NCBI RefSeq assembly: GCF_001561955.1
Contig: NZ_CP014223.1
Span: forward strand, 2,170,001 to 2,234,000
Source: Anaerotignum propionicum DSM 1682
GTDB taxonomy: Bacteria; Bacillota; Clostridia; Lachnospirales; Anaerotignaceae
Direction of reading: 5' to 3'
DNA: 64,000 nucleotides
The position numbers and the translations under genes are program-made. This document shows positions 27,518-36,870 of this stretch, piece after piece (the stretch's first letter is position 1; every line of letters begins with the position of its first letter). The notes under the pieces were generated by a model. The model was not told where the DNA came from. It was given only the letters and a program-made list of their open reading frames with translations, and searched no databases.

Positions 27518-28345
27518 TTAACCCTTTTTTCCAGGGTGTGGAATTGCCCAGCTTTGCAATATACCTTGAAGATCAATATACTCAATTTTTACACTGAGGC
27601 TGGCATTCTCACTTGGCAATGCTCCTTCTGGGAAAGAAATGACCAGACCATTGGGGGAAAGAAAAATATATTCATCCTTAAATGTTTTCTCCATCTCTGT
27701 TAAGAGAACTTTATCATCAATTTTCAAAGCATTCAGCAATCGCTTTTTACTCTCACTTTGCGAATATACGAATAAATCCCAAATACTTAGTTGCTCACCC
27801 GTACTTTTATCGAATATGGCACTCAATAGAATATCTTGTGCTTCCCTGTTTTCACGAACCAATGTTACAGAAGTATCAAAGCATACAATATTATTGCTTG
27901 TACAAGAAAAAAAGCTATCTTGACTAATAAAAAAGTGGTCAAATGTTTTCCCTGTTTTTTTGCAGCTTAAATAATAAGTATAGGCTTTTTCTAATTCTCC
28001 TTGAATATCATATAACAATCCCTGTTTTTGATAAAAAGTTGATACTGCCTTTTGAACCTTTTCACTTAGATATAGAGAACTGGAATTCTTTATTCCTTCT
28101 TGATTTTCTTCAACAGGAACACTGGGTTCTGCTACCATCAATAGGATTGTGCCATCCGAAAGTTTATATACATCTCGACCAATACGTTCCATCCGCCACA
28201 AATTAACATTTGATCCATCTTTGAATAAATAGACATTTTCCTGCTTCAATGTCAAAAGCTCCGCTTCTTTCTTCGAATCACTGCCACAACCGAAAAGTAA
28301 TACGCAACTTATTAAAACGATTAATGTTACTTTATTCTCCTTCAT
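27518..28345 (-). CDS. Lipoprotein with possible DUF3298/RsiV-like C-terminal region
   Basis: A 275-residue lipoprotein with a signal ending in the lipobox LFGC (Cys about 20), then GSDSKK. The middle is polar. The C-terminal half has STGEQLSIWDLF followed by FLSPNGLVISFPEGAL, an arrangement reminiscent of the DUF3298 domain of RsiV-like anti-sigma factors. This resemblance is only by eye. It would be anchored on the outer face of the membrane. There is no operon partner, and the flanking regions lack recognisable genes. Confidence 0.65.
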   Translation of the reverse strand: MKENKVTLIVLISCVLLFGCGSDSKKEAELLTLKQENVYLFKDGSNVNLWRMERIGRDVYKLSDGTILLMVAEPSVPVEENQEGIKNSSSLYLSEKVQKAVSTFYQKQGLLYDIQGELEKAYTYYLSCKKTGKTFDHFFISQDSFFSCTSNNIVCFDTSVTLVRENREAQDILLSAIFDKSTGEQLSIWDLFVYSQSESKKRLLNALKIDDKVLLTEMEKTFKDEYIFLSPNGLVISFPEGALPSENASLSVKIEYIDLQGILQSWAIPHPGKKG

Positions 28346-28733
28346 ACGATCTCCACCCTTAAAGATTTGTAAATCACTATAATTATCTTATCATAATTTC
28401 AAAAAAATGTCATTCACTCTGATAAATCAGATAAATGACATTCATAGGAACTCTTCAAATTAAGTTTAATACAATTATTTTACTTTTTAGATAAAACAAA
28501 GCACTTTAGGAAGTAACAATTTGTGATTTTACCTAAATTAGTACCATCAAATGCTGCGAATAACCATCATACAAAGAAATCTGGCATTCGCACGCTATAC
28601 TCTCATAATCCAATGGGTATAGAATTTGCTTCTAAATTTTTACCCAAATCTTTTTTAGCTAAATCGCCCATGGAACGTGCATCAAAAATTTCCCTCAAAC
28701 AAAAAAGTTCTTCCATAAAAGTGTAATCAAACT
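28346..28733. other. Intergenic region, possible gene relic
   Basis: A plus-strand open frame (28523-28726) has the residue bias of an antisense shadow. The minus-strand frame beneath it contains two stop codons (peptide pieces FDARSMGDLAKKDLGK and VRMPDFFV), so a decayed minus-strand gene is possible. I could not assign a family. Confidence 0.25.
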
Positions 28734-29273
28734 TCAAAGAGCCGTTCCTTTTTTGGGTATAAACAGACGAGAAATGTCCACACCCTCTAATTCAAGCAAT
28801 TTAATTTTAGTTTGAATACCCCCTGCGTACCCTGTTAAACTACCATTGAAACCCACAACTCTGTGGCAAGGAATAATGATAGAAATAGGATTATGTCCAA
28901 CTGCTCCGCCCACTGCTTGATTTGCCATTTGGCTTTTCTTCATCTTCACTGCCATTTTCTTGGCAATTTCGCCATAGGTAATCACCTCACCATAAGGTAT
29001 CTCACATAAAAAAGACCATACAATTTGCCGAAATTCTCCACCTATGGGTGCCAAGGGCAACTCAGAAATCAGGGGTTTTTCACCTGAAAAATATCGATCT
29101 AGCCATTTTCTAACCCCTTCAAAAATAGGCATGTCCTCCTTTTCAGTCATCTGTTGAGCTATGGTTCCACCAAAATATTTTTGCCCCTCGTTCCATAATC
29201 CAACAAGATTGTGTTCGTCACACGCCATGGTAATCATACCAACAGGGGACATATATGTCGTTGCGTAATACAT
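28734..29273 (-). CDS. ogt: Methylated-DNA-[protein]-cysteine S-methyltransferase
   Basis: A 179-residue O6-alkylguanine transferase that takes the alkyl group onto its own Cys in IIIPCHRVVG. The later GSLTGYAGGIQTKIKLLELE segment is also conserved. The start is ATG 29273, with GGAGGT directly after the stop codon of the upstream ada-alkA gene; the longer frame overlaps that gene. The pairing with a methyl-phosphotriester sensor and a 3-methyladenine glycosylase makes this a small adaptive-response operon. It is intact, unlike its upstream partner. Confidence 0.95.
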   Translation of the reverse strand: MYYATTYMSPVGMITMACDEHNLVGLWNEGQKYFGGTIAQQMTEKEDMPIFEGVRKWLDRYFSGEKPLISELPLAPIGGEFRQIVWSFLCEIPYGEVITYGEIAKKMAVKMKKSQMANQAVGGAVGHNPISIIIPCHRVVGFNGSLTGYAGGIQTKIKLLELEGVDISRLFIPKKGTAL

Positions 29274-29284
29274 AGTGTACCTCC

Positions 29285-30744
29285 TTACAGTGAATTCCAA
29301 AGGTTAATCGTTGCGTAGCTGCGCCAGGGGCGCCAGATTTCAGCCATTTTTAATATTTCTTTTGAAGTATAAGGCTGTAATGCTTTTTTTACACCAGCAT
29401 CAGTTTCAAGAAAAGCATCAGGCCATTCCATGGCTCGCATACCAATATATTGGGCTGTCCAGCTTCCAATGCCTTGAATATCCATCAGCTTTTTCATTTC
29501 ATCCTCCGGTTGGTGGCAATAGGTAAAATTAATTTCTCCCTGTGTAATTTTCCGCGCGAGTTCAAGAATTGTTCTGGAACGAGTGCCTATAACACCCAGT
29601 GGACCAAAATGAGTTTCGATAGGTCCCTCCAGTGCCAATATCCCTTCAGGAGAAGGAAAAACATGAGTTAAACCCTCTATTCCAGTTTGAATCGGTGTAC
29701 CATAATGACGAACCAATCTAGCTGCCAATGTACTGGCTGACTTGACACTAATCTGCTGTCCAAGTACCGCTCGCACTGCCATCTCGAAAGCATTGAAACA
29801 CCCGGGCACACGGGTTCCTGCAACACAAAGTCCGGGGCGGATGTCGTTCATAACCTTCAGTGTTTCATACACTGCTTCCGGATTGCAATATAAGTCAAAT
29901 AAATGCCGTATCCTAGCTAAAACCATAGGAAGTACTGGCAATAAAGATTCACTTACAGTAACACTTATTGCATTCTTTTTTGTCTTATGCCCCACCCGTA
30001 TCCAGCCGCTCGCATACATCCCCTCTGCATTTTTCAAATGAACAGTGCGCATATATTCGTCATTCTTTACCACCTCAATACCTTCAATTGCCCGCCCTGC
30101 CAAGAATTTCAGCATTTCTTCCCAACGATAAGGCGGGCGATACCCTAACGCTAAGGTAATTTCGCCATTTCTTTGACTTTCTGCTACAGCCTGTTTTCTT
30201 AATGATGTAGGGGTAAGCTGATAATGCTTTTTGAAAACATCATTAAACCGCCTTAGGCTTCCAAACCAGACGCCAATGCAACATCTAATACATTTAGATT
30301 TGTGTCAGTAAGTAAATTTTTAGCAAGCAACAGCCTACATGTCTGAAGATACTGAAGAGGGGTCACATTATATTCTTTTGTAAACACTCTGCGTAAATGT
30401 CGATCCGTACAACCAAGCAGCCCGGCAATTTCCTCTAAACGATCTCCGGTTCCACATTTTTCTTCTAACACTCTTGCCGCCTTGTGTGCCAGCATAGCTG
30501 TAGCGTCAGTTATGGAGGTTCCCGGTGCAAGTTCGGGTCTACATAAAAGGCAAGGACGGTATCCCTCTTGTTCAGCTTGTGCTGCAGTAGCATAAAAGGT
30601 GCAGTTCGCTTCTTTTGGTTGCCGAGCCCGACATACAGGGCGGCAGTATATGCCCGTGGAAGAAATACCTACAAAAAAACGTCCATCAAAACGTGAATCC
30701 TTTGCTACAAATGCGGCATAAAGAGCGCTATCCTTTTCTGGCAT
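29285..30744 (-). pseudogene. Ada-AlkA fusion (methylphosphotriester sensor plus 3-methyladenine glycosylase), frameshifted
   Basis: The first frame (30744 to 30253, 163 residues) carries the Ada zinc-binding domain (FFVGISSTGIYCRPVCRAR and LLCRPE, four Cys) and most of an AraC helix-turn-helix, ending abruptly at DVALASGLEA. Adding one T to the TTT at 30263-30265 restores GFGSLRRFNDVFKKHY, the usual second AraC helix. It then runs in frame into a complete AlkA (GYRPPYRWEEMLKFLAGRAI, then the HhH motif DIQGIGSWTAQYIGMRAM and the catalytic Asp in FLETDAG). The restored fusion is about 486 residues. As written, DNA binding and glycosylase expression would be compromised, although AlkA could restart internally. 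Confidence 0.9.
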
Positions 30745-30925
30745 ACATGCTCGCCTCCTTATTTCAAATTATAGACTTCTTCATTCATAATATCCAGCCA
30801 TTTTCGGACATGCTTTAATAATGTTTTACTCCAACCCTTAAGAATCATATCCAAGTACCCTATATAATAACTTTATCAATAAATAAGGATACTAGGCAAT
30901 TGTTCCTGCTTCGCAGTTTAAACTA

Positions 30926-30977
30926 AAAACACAGCAAAGTACCTCGAGCTGTAAACGGGGGGTAATTGCTGTGTTTT
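30926..30977 (-). terminator. Long hairpin terminator
   Basis: AAAACACAGCAA (30926-30937) pairs with TTGCTGTGTTTT (30966-30977), with an inner TACC/GGTA pair. On the minus strand it ends in TTTTT, fitting a terminator for the hydrolase gene that ends at 31108. The surrounding 30745-31107 contains no gene. Confidence 0.6.
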
Positions 30978-31107
30978 ATTAATGTATATCTTTATTATAA
31001 AAAAGAAACCAATATTTTTCACCTGTGGAACTACATGAGCCTCTCTAATTTGTTTTCTAACTTTTCATTGTCAAATACATCAACGCTGAAAAAAAATATC
31101 GTAAGAT

Positions 31108-32112
31108 TTAATGGCAAAATGGCAGAAACTCTACAGGCTTAAATATAGAGCCCAAATCCAAAAGCTCTTGACCCAATTGTTCGTATTTTCTTTCATTTAT
31201 GGATGCCTTGTAAATTTGCTGGTTGGTATGGGTATTCACGAAATATTCCCCTTTTTCTTGGTTTACAAAAGCCGTGTACAAGGTATAATCTGATGTATTA
31301 CGTCCTGTGATTACAACACCCTTAGGGATGCTTACACTTTTCAGACACTGAAAACAAAGTTCAACGGCTGAATCATCATCCGGGGGTGTAGATGCATGGG
31401 TTTTTATAAATGCTGTGCGCACAAATCTTTCAGGTGAAGCAAATCCTCCTGGCAGTCCAAGGGTGCCTCCTGCTTGACTGGGTGGAGAAAGCTTCAACTT
31501 CCCCCATTGGACATCTTCACGTTGAGTCGAAGTGATGTTGCAATAATTATTTAGATTTGCCATATGCCAGGGGAAATCCGGTGCATTCGCAAGCACGCCA
31601 ATTTGATTTTGAAAAACGGCAAAGCCCTTTTCGGTTTTCTCAATAACAACACATCTTCCGCCTTTATCTGTGGCAATCCAATGAAGGGGGGCGGCGGTCT
31701 TTGTTACAGGATCAGCGATGCCGATAAGGCTTACTTCCTTAACGGCTTGCTTTACATCAAATACTGTTGCGCATCCTCCAAGCAAATATTTCAAAAAATC
31801 AAAAGCAGCAAGCTGAATTTTTTTTGTGTTATGGTAAAGGGAATCATATTTTGCATATCCGCTGAAATAAAGAGCCGCAGCTGCAAAACCTGTTTCATTC
31901 ACTCCATCGAAAAAGGCTAAAAGCCCTTCTAGCTGTTGCCCGATGCCAATAAATTTATACTTTGTTGTAATTCTTTTCATATCTGCAGCACTTTTCCATG
32001 TATATTGCCGCGGCGCTACAAAAAAATGAGGGTCAATATCATGAGAAAAATCCATATTTCTCCCAAAAAAACTTTTATTTTCAATTGTTTTCATTGTTAT
32101 AGAAGTGCACAT
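31108..32112 (-). CDS. Choloylglycine hydrolase family (bile salt hydrolase / penicillin V acylase-like)
   Basis: A 334-residue N-terminal nucleophile hydrolase. The expected nucleophile is Cys2 (MCTSITMKT), exposed after Met removal, with Arg18 and Asp21 in GRNMDF. A further conserved segment is VLANAPDFPWHMANLNNY, which holds the catalytic Asn. The family splits amide bonds in conjugated bile salts, penicillin V or acyl-homoserine lactones; sequence alone does not separate them. Bile-salt or acylase activity would fit a gut habitat, but that is inference. No signal peptide is visible, so it is cytosolic. The gene appears monocistronic. Confidence 0.9.
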   Translation of the reverse strand: MCTSITMKTIENKSFFGRNMDFSHDIDPHFFVAPRQYTWKSAADMKRITTKYKFIGIGQQLEGLLAFFDGVNETGFAAAALYFSGYAKYDSLYHNTKKIQLAAFDFLKYLLGGCATVFDVKQAVKEVSLIGIADPVTKTAAPLHWIATDKGGRCVVIEKTEKGFAVFQNQIGVLANAPDFPWHMANLNNYCNITSTQREDVQWGKLKLSPPSQAGGTLGLPGGFASPERFVRTAFIKTHASTPPDDDSAVELCFQCLKSVSIPKGVVITGRNTSDYTLYTAFVNQEKGEYFVNTHTNQQIYKASINERKYEQLGQELLDLGSIFKPVEFLPFCH

Positions 32113-32534
32113 TATTGATCCCCCGTTTAATAATTTTTATAAAAATATATATATGAAGTTTATAATAAAAAAGAATATGCGAAAGTTAACCTAGGAAATA
32201 TGTTATTTAACGGTTGGAAATATTCTATCTTTTATTTAGTATCCGAATTGAAAATAAGTTTCTTTAGCCATTATGCTGAAAGAGATCGTCAAACTGATTG
32301 CCTCACTGTGTACACTTATTTCGGAATATTTGCTAAAGTCTATGAAATATATTTTTGAATATTGTCTATCTCCAAGACGACAAAAACAAATGGGTTTCTT
32401 TCACAGAATCTTCCCTGACTATTCACAAGTTGTCCTACCAGCAATCTCTATCTTCAACTTTAATAATTTTCATCTCTCTTCTTCTCCAACAATAATAATC
32501 TTCATTGATCCCACATTGTCATAAATAACGAAAA
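32113..32534. other. Intergenic region, no supported gene
   Basis: AT-rich. An 83-codon plus-strand open frame at 32273-32524 has no ribosome site or family resemblance and is left uncalled. Confidence 0.4.
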
Positions 32535-32568
32535 AAGCCATATATGAGTATAAACTCATATATGGCTT
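32535..32568 (-). terminator. Terminator of tRNA-Leu
   Basis: A perfect 15-bp stem (AAGCCATATATGAGT/ACTCATATATGGCTT) with T6 in the minus direction, 8 bases beyond the tRNA 3' end. Confidence 0.85.
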
Positions 32569-32575
32569 TCGCTAG

Positions 32576-32659
32576 TGCGGATGGTGGGACTCGAACCCAC
32601 ACGATATCACTACCGCCAGATTTTGAGTCTGGTGCGTCTGCCAGTTCCGCCACATCCGC
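32576..32659 (-). tRNA. tRNA-Leu (anticodon CAA)
   Basis: An 84-base cloverleaf read on the minus strand. The acceptor is GCGGATG/CATCCGC with discriminator A, and the D loop has GGCAGACG. The anticodon arm CCAGA-CTCAAAA-TCTGG gives anticodon CAA (codon UUG). It has the long variable arm of class II tRNAs and GGTTCGAGTCC in the T loop. CCA is not encoded. The tRNA is not used as an attachment site here. Confidence 0.96.
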
Positions 32660-32785
32660 ATGGAAAACTGCTTGACCATATTAACATATATTTCAACATA
32701 ATGCAAGTGTTTTTTCAAAATTTATTGCTAGCCTTTTGAAAATTTTCCTGACATACTCAAACAGATTCCAATACTTACACAAAAT

Positions 32786-34597
32786 CTAATCTGCCAACAT
32801 AAAACTGTTTTTGCCCTTTCCCTTAACTCTATACAGCGCTTGATCGCCACGCAAATATAATTCATTAAAGTCAGCCCCATTTTGGGGAAAACAAGCAATC
32901 CCTATACTACAGGTAACAATTGCCTCATCGGACTTCATTTCTTCTTTTTCAAGGGCTTCACATATTTCAGCAGCTTTTTTTGCAGCCTGCTCTTTATTTA
33001 CATTTTTAAGAAACACCGCAAATTCGTCTCCGCCAAGACGCCCAACATAATCACTGTTACGAACACAGGCCTTTAAAAGCTCTGCCGTCGCAACAAGCAC
33101 ATGATCCCCCAATACATGACCATATCCATCATTTATCTGCTTAAAATCATCTAAATCAAGTAAAAGCAACGCATGGTTCTGGCTCCCCGATTCTCCGTTG
33201 AGGCTTAAATTCGCATAAATTTCAAATGCCATTCGATTGAGCACCCCTGTCAACGGATCCTTTTCTACCTGCATTTGTAATTTTGATATTACCTTCATCT
33301 GCTGATCAATGGGTACAATCATGCCATAACACTTCAATGGTATGCCATGTCTATCGTGCCATACACGATAAACAAACTGATGCCACTGTATGTTTCCATC
33401 TTTCCCCAGCAGTCGATATTGGGCATTACCCGTTACCTTACCATCAATTAGCTCTTGTCCCAATTTCATGAAAACCTCTCTATCTTCCTCAAAGATAAAA
33501 GGATGAGGCTTAGCAAAATCACTAATTTTGTGCATAACCGGATTTCTTCCAAATTGTTTGAAATAATTATTATTGACTACAAAGGTATCCTTTCGATAAT
33601 CTCCCTCAAAGGAAATCATTCCGGCAACTTCCTCTGCCGTTCTTAAGCAATTGTTTTCCTTTTCAACCGCCGCCTTTTCATTTCTAATTAAAAAATAAAT
33701 GAGTATGCATGCGGCAATATTTATAAACAGCATCTTTACAATTAAGTCTATTTTTAATTCCTCAAATAAATCATCATTTTGTGTAACGAGATACTCTGGT
33801 AACGTAGAAAATAAATACCACCCATTTATTTCAAGGGGTGTATAGGAGGAATACCAAACCTTGCCTTCACTGCTATAGATAAATAAATTTTCTTTCTCCG
33901 CCCCATTATCCAAAGTTTTTTCTAAGGAAATGTTATTTGCGTTAAAAAAAGCTAAAATATTGTTTTGTCCATCAAAATGTCTATTCCCCGGATGCCAGCC
34001 CATAATATTTCCCTGTTTATCTGTTACGCACAAAAAACCCTCTCCGCCATATGAGTCAGAAAGAATGTATTTCTCCACGGACTCATAATTCACATGGGCA
34101 ATTAATAAGGCTTTTAATATATTTCCGGAATAAAGAGGTGTTGTTAAGATAATTTCCTCATCCCCACGTCCTTCCTCTTGAAAGAACTGTATGCTACGGC
34201 TTTTTCCAAGTGCCTCTTGAAAAAATCTCTTTTGGGAAATATCCACAATTATGCCATCCAAATATGCCGCCTCTCCCGTTTCAATATCAGCAATTGCAAT
34301 TTGCTTAAAGTCACTTAATAAAGTATTATATTCTCTGAAATGAATTATATTTTCTTTTGAAAAATCATCTTCTTTTACAACATAATCAGCCAAAGCTTCC
34401 AGCATAATCAATTGTTGCTCCATTCTCTGCTGAAATCGATATCCCATTACCTCAGCATCTTCACGAAACGCAATCTTTCTTTGCTCTTGCATTATACTTT
34501 TGCTATAACTTAAATATTCAAATGTTTGAAAAGAGGTGACTACAAAAAAAATAATAGCAATCAGAAAAATATGCCTAAATTTCTTATACCAATGCAT
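32786..34597 (-). CDS. Membrane-bound diguanylate cyclase (Cache-like, PAS, GGDEF)
   Basis: A 603-residue protein with TM1 (about 8-26), an extracytoplasmic Cache-like sensor (about 40-275), TM2 (about 286-305), a PAS region (about 325-440) and a C-terminal GGDEF domain (about 440-603). The active site reads GRLGGDEFAVF, and an inhibitory I-site RNSD lies exactly five residues upstream, so feedback by c-di-GMP is likely. It would make c-di-GMP from two GTP at the membrane in response to an outside signal. There is no EAL domain and no operon partner. Confidence 0.93.
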   Translation of the reverse strand: MHWYKKFRHIFLIAIIFFVVTSFQTFEYLSYSKSIMQEQRKIAFREDAEVMGYRFQQRMEQQLIMLEALADYVVKEDDFSKENIIHFREYNTLLSDFKQIAIADIETGEAAYLDGIIVDISQKRFFQEALGKSRSIQFFQEEGRGDEEIILTTPLYSGNILKALLIAHVNYESVEKYILSDSYGGEGFLCVTDKQGNIMGWHPGNRHFDGQNNILAFFNANNISLEKTLDNGAEKENLFIYSSEGKVWYSSYTPLEINGWYLFSTLPEYLVTQNDDLFEELKIDLIVKMLFINIAACILIYFLIRNEKAAVEKENNCLRTAEEVAGMISFEGDYRKDTFVVNNNYFKQFGRNPVMHKISDFAKPHPFIFEEDREVFMKLGQELIDGKVTGNAQYRLLGKDGNIQWHQFVYRVWHDRHGIPLKCYGMIVPIDQQMKVISKLQMQVEKDPLTGVLNRMAFEIYANLSLNGESGSQNHALLLLDLDDFKQINDGYGHVLGDHVLVATAELLKACVRNSDYVGRLGGDEFAVFLKNVNKEQAAKKAAEICEALEKEEMKSDEAIVTCSIGIACFPQNGADFNELYLRGDQALYRVKGKGKNSFMLAD

Positions 34598-35330
34598 ATA
34601 TTGTCCTCACAATCTGATTTTGTGACAAAAACTGTGGTTCACTTTTTCAAAATCTCTATTCCAATTACATTTTTTACTATCATTATATAATATACATTCT
34701 TTTTTCATTGAAAACAAGCAAATGTTAGTAGAAAATATTTGTTTGTTTTTGTACAATTTTTTTCTATATTTTGTAATTTATGTAACCCCGTTTATAAATA
34801 AGCCTCTACAAAATTATTGGTTCTATAATATCTATGCATTTTAACAAATACAGAATGAATAAAAATGGGATGATTTGAAAATTTCACAAATCGTAAATGC
34901 TTTCACTGAATTTGTATCCCTTTCCATTAATTATACCCAGTCCCGTCTGCCAATATTTTAAAAATCCTCATTTAAGCGAAAAAATAAAAACAACTGGTTT
35001 AAATTGTTTCTCCTTTACCCTGTAAGAATACAAAAAAACACCCAAAATGGGTGTTATAGTTAAACTGCGCTATTGCCTTACTTTATTTAATGAATTAACA
35101 CCAACCGTAATACCTAGCTTTATAAAAGTCAAAGAAAAGAAAGTAATTATCAACACCACACTTGTGTGATATTATAAATATGTTCTTTGACATTTTTACG
35201 AACGCCTTTGAAGGCGAACTTTAAATCATCTTCTAAATCCATATCCAAATATATTGTTTAATCCAATTATTTAATATTCTCTAGCACCTAACTGCCCCCA
35301 CAATAATCAACTATCATGGTCAGTTCGAAG
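34598..35330. other. Intergenic region at the outer edge of the insertion hot spot
   Basis: AT-rich, with no convincing gene. A terminator-like hairpin AACACCCA/TGGGTGTT (35037-35055, T7 on the minus strand) follows a short minus-strand frame that ends at 35070, whose visible part encodes LIITFFSLTFIKLGITVG. That frame could be the remnant tail of a small membrane protein. A CGCCTTTGAAGGCG hairpin lies near 35204. Confidence 0.35.
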
Positions 35331-35528
35331 TTATTTTTCAATTTTGTCTTCATAGTTGTTTGCTTCTCTTTCTTTTTTTGCAAGTTTCATTAGCAGACAC
35401 TGCAAACAACATAACACAGATGCTAATACGCACCCTATTAAACGTTCATTTAAAATCACATAAGTAATAAAAGTGCTTAATGCACAAAAAAAAGTTAATA
35501 TATTAAGTACTGTTACCTTACGATTCAT
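35331..35528 (-). CDS. Small membrane protein of unknown function
   Basis: A 65-residue protein with two predicted membrane helices (about 7-24 and 28-47) and a charged C-terminal tail (KKEREANNYEDKIEK). The ribosome site before ATG 35528 is GGAAGGAG-like. It lies in the relic zone beside the decayed integrase and could be cargo from an earlier element. I do not recognise a family. Confidence 0.5.
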   Translation of the reverse strand: MNRKVTVLNILTFFCALSTFITYVILNERLIGCVLASVLCCLQCLLMKLAKKEREANNYEDKIEK

Positions 35529-35692
35529 TGTATTAAACTCCTTCCAATAATATAAAAATACATCATTTATTTAAAATTATCAAGCGTTTTAACTAGGTGT
35601 CTTCTATGGGGTACGCATTTGTCAGTCCATTTTCCACAGAGAAAATGAAATTTACAGAAATTATAGATGTTCAATTTTATGGGTTGACTTAT

Positions 35693-36031
35693 TTATCCAC
35701 CTAAAAATTTCTGTCTACGAAACGTTTCAAGAAATGGGATTTTAGGTACTTATTAACTCAGTAAGTCTAATACCAGTATCAAAAAACATTGCAATGATAA
35801 TCTTATTCCTACATCCAGAAATGTATTGTCGCTGTAACATTTAAGCTTTTTTCTTATATCCTCTTTGGTAAAAGTCCTTATAATATCTTTTTCCTTTCTT
35901 ACATTCCCCACTTCTTGTGTAGGAATTTTAAAATATCGGAACATTATCTTATAATTCAATTTCAGTAATTCCTTTATTTCCTATAAAGTCAAGTGAAAAT
36001 TTTAATCATTGGCAATAGTTTTTATTTCCAT
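35693..36031 (-). pseudogene. Decayed tyrosine integrase of an earlier, related element
   Basis: It starts at ATG 36031 behind GGAGAAGGAGG with MEIKTIAND, matching the intact prophage integrase start MDLRTIANE, and is stopped at once by TAA. Later pieces match in order: GNKGITEIE, MFRYF, IPTQEVGNVRKEKDIIRTFT, KEDIRK, TFLDV, then in a shifted frame NKIIIAMFFDTGIRL, and finally VPKIPFLE. Large internal deletions and frame changes separate them, and the catalytic His-Arg-His-Tyr region is gone. It sits at the same distance from the duplicated gap end as the intact integrase does on the other side, so it is a relic of a previous insertion. Confidence 0.85.
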
Positions 36032-36078
36032 AAAAATAGCCTCCTTCTCCTGTAAATTTTCAACAAAAGAAAGAGACT

Positions 36079-36149
36079 ATCATTGTCATAATTGATTTTT
36101 TAACAACGCTTAAAACTTATCATACTAAATCAATCATTGTCATAATTGA
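36079..36149. repeat. Relic integrase arm-type sites
   Basis: Three related 13-14-mers occur: CATTGTCATAATTGA near 36081 and again near 36135, and CTTATCATACTAAA near 36117. They mirror the three arm-type sites at 60647-60713 in order and spacing but are diverged. Confidence 0.6.
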
Positions 36150-36201
36150 TGTTTAGTATCGGTAAATAATACGTTTTTATAAAAACTTAGAAATCTTCAA
36201 A

Positions 36202-36360
<159 letters not shown>

Positions 36361-36393
36361 TCAAGGGTTTCAAGAGTTTTTGTCTAAAAATCC

Positions 36394-36506
36394 AATTATG
36401 ATAATGAGTTTCCTTATCTTAAAAACCATTGTTTTTTCAAACCACATCATTATCATACTAAAACACACTTTATTTTTCGTACTACAATGAAGATTATCAT
36501 ACTAGA
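36394..36506. promoter_or_regulatory. Integrase arm-type sites, distal arm
   Basis: ATTATCATACTAAA at 36449-36462, ATTATCATACTAGA at 36493-36506, and an inverted copy ATTATCATAATT at 36394-36405. The same consensus occurs at the other prophage end, as expected for the P and P' arms of a tyrosine-integrase attachment site. Confidence 0.65.
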
Positions 36507-36542
36507 AACCTTATGTCAAATAGACTTTTAGAAGTAAAAAAA

Positions 36543-36572
36543 AGGGTATATAGCCATCACACTATATACCCT
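36543..36572 (-). terminator. Terminator of the prophage late operon
   Basis: A perfect 11-bp stem AGGGTATATAG/CTATATACCCT with an 8-base loop and T8 on the minus strand, just after the last prophage gene. Confidence 0.9.
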
Positions 36573-36581
36573 AATATTTTC

Positions 36582-36857
36582 TTACATCGTTCCCCCACTC
36601 AACAAAAACCCAACCACAGCAGCCACAATAAAAGTAATTGCTTTCTCAACAATACTTTCCCATCTCTTAGCTGGTTTTTCAGCTAAAGCCTTTACATCTG
36701 CTTTAATTTCTCCAACATCTTTCTTTATGTAACTTTGCTCAGTTTCCATTTTTGCGAAAGCATTTGTAAGCTGCTCTAAATTATCCTGACGTTTTTCTAA
36801 CTTATCCTGTCGTACCTCTACATTCTCAATTCTTACTGACATTTCATCATGATTCAT
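36582..36857 (-). CDS. XhlA-like holin/hemolysin family protein
   Basis: A 91-residue protein. Residues about 5-60 form a long coiled coil with repeated VEVRQDKLEKRQDNLEQL heptads, and a single C-terminal membrane helix (about 69-88) ends GFLLSGG. This is the XhlA layout of a membrane-anchored coiled-coil protein that helps lysis in PBSX-like prophages. It is the last gene of the late operon, far from the holin-endolysin pair at 51 kb, so lysis functions are split over two places. Confidence 0.8.
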   Translation of the reverse strand: MNHDEMSVRIENVEVRQDKLEKRQDNLEQLTNAFAKMETEQSYIKKDVGEIKADVKALAEKPAKRWESIVEKAITFIVAAVVGFLLSGGTM

Positions 36858-36870
36858 TCCATCAACCCCT

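Noticed and set aside
32273..32524. An 83-codon plus-strand open frame
   Set aside because: No ribosome site, low-complexity C terminus, and no neighbour support.
32576..32659. tRNA-Leu as the phage attachment site
   Set aside because: No tRNA fragment is duplicated; the duplication is of the gap 3' end.
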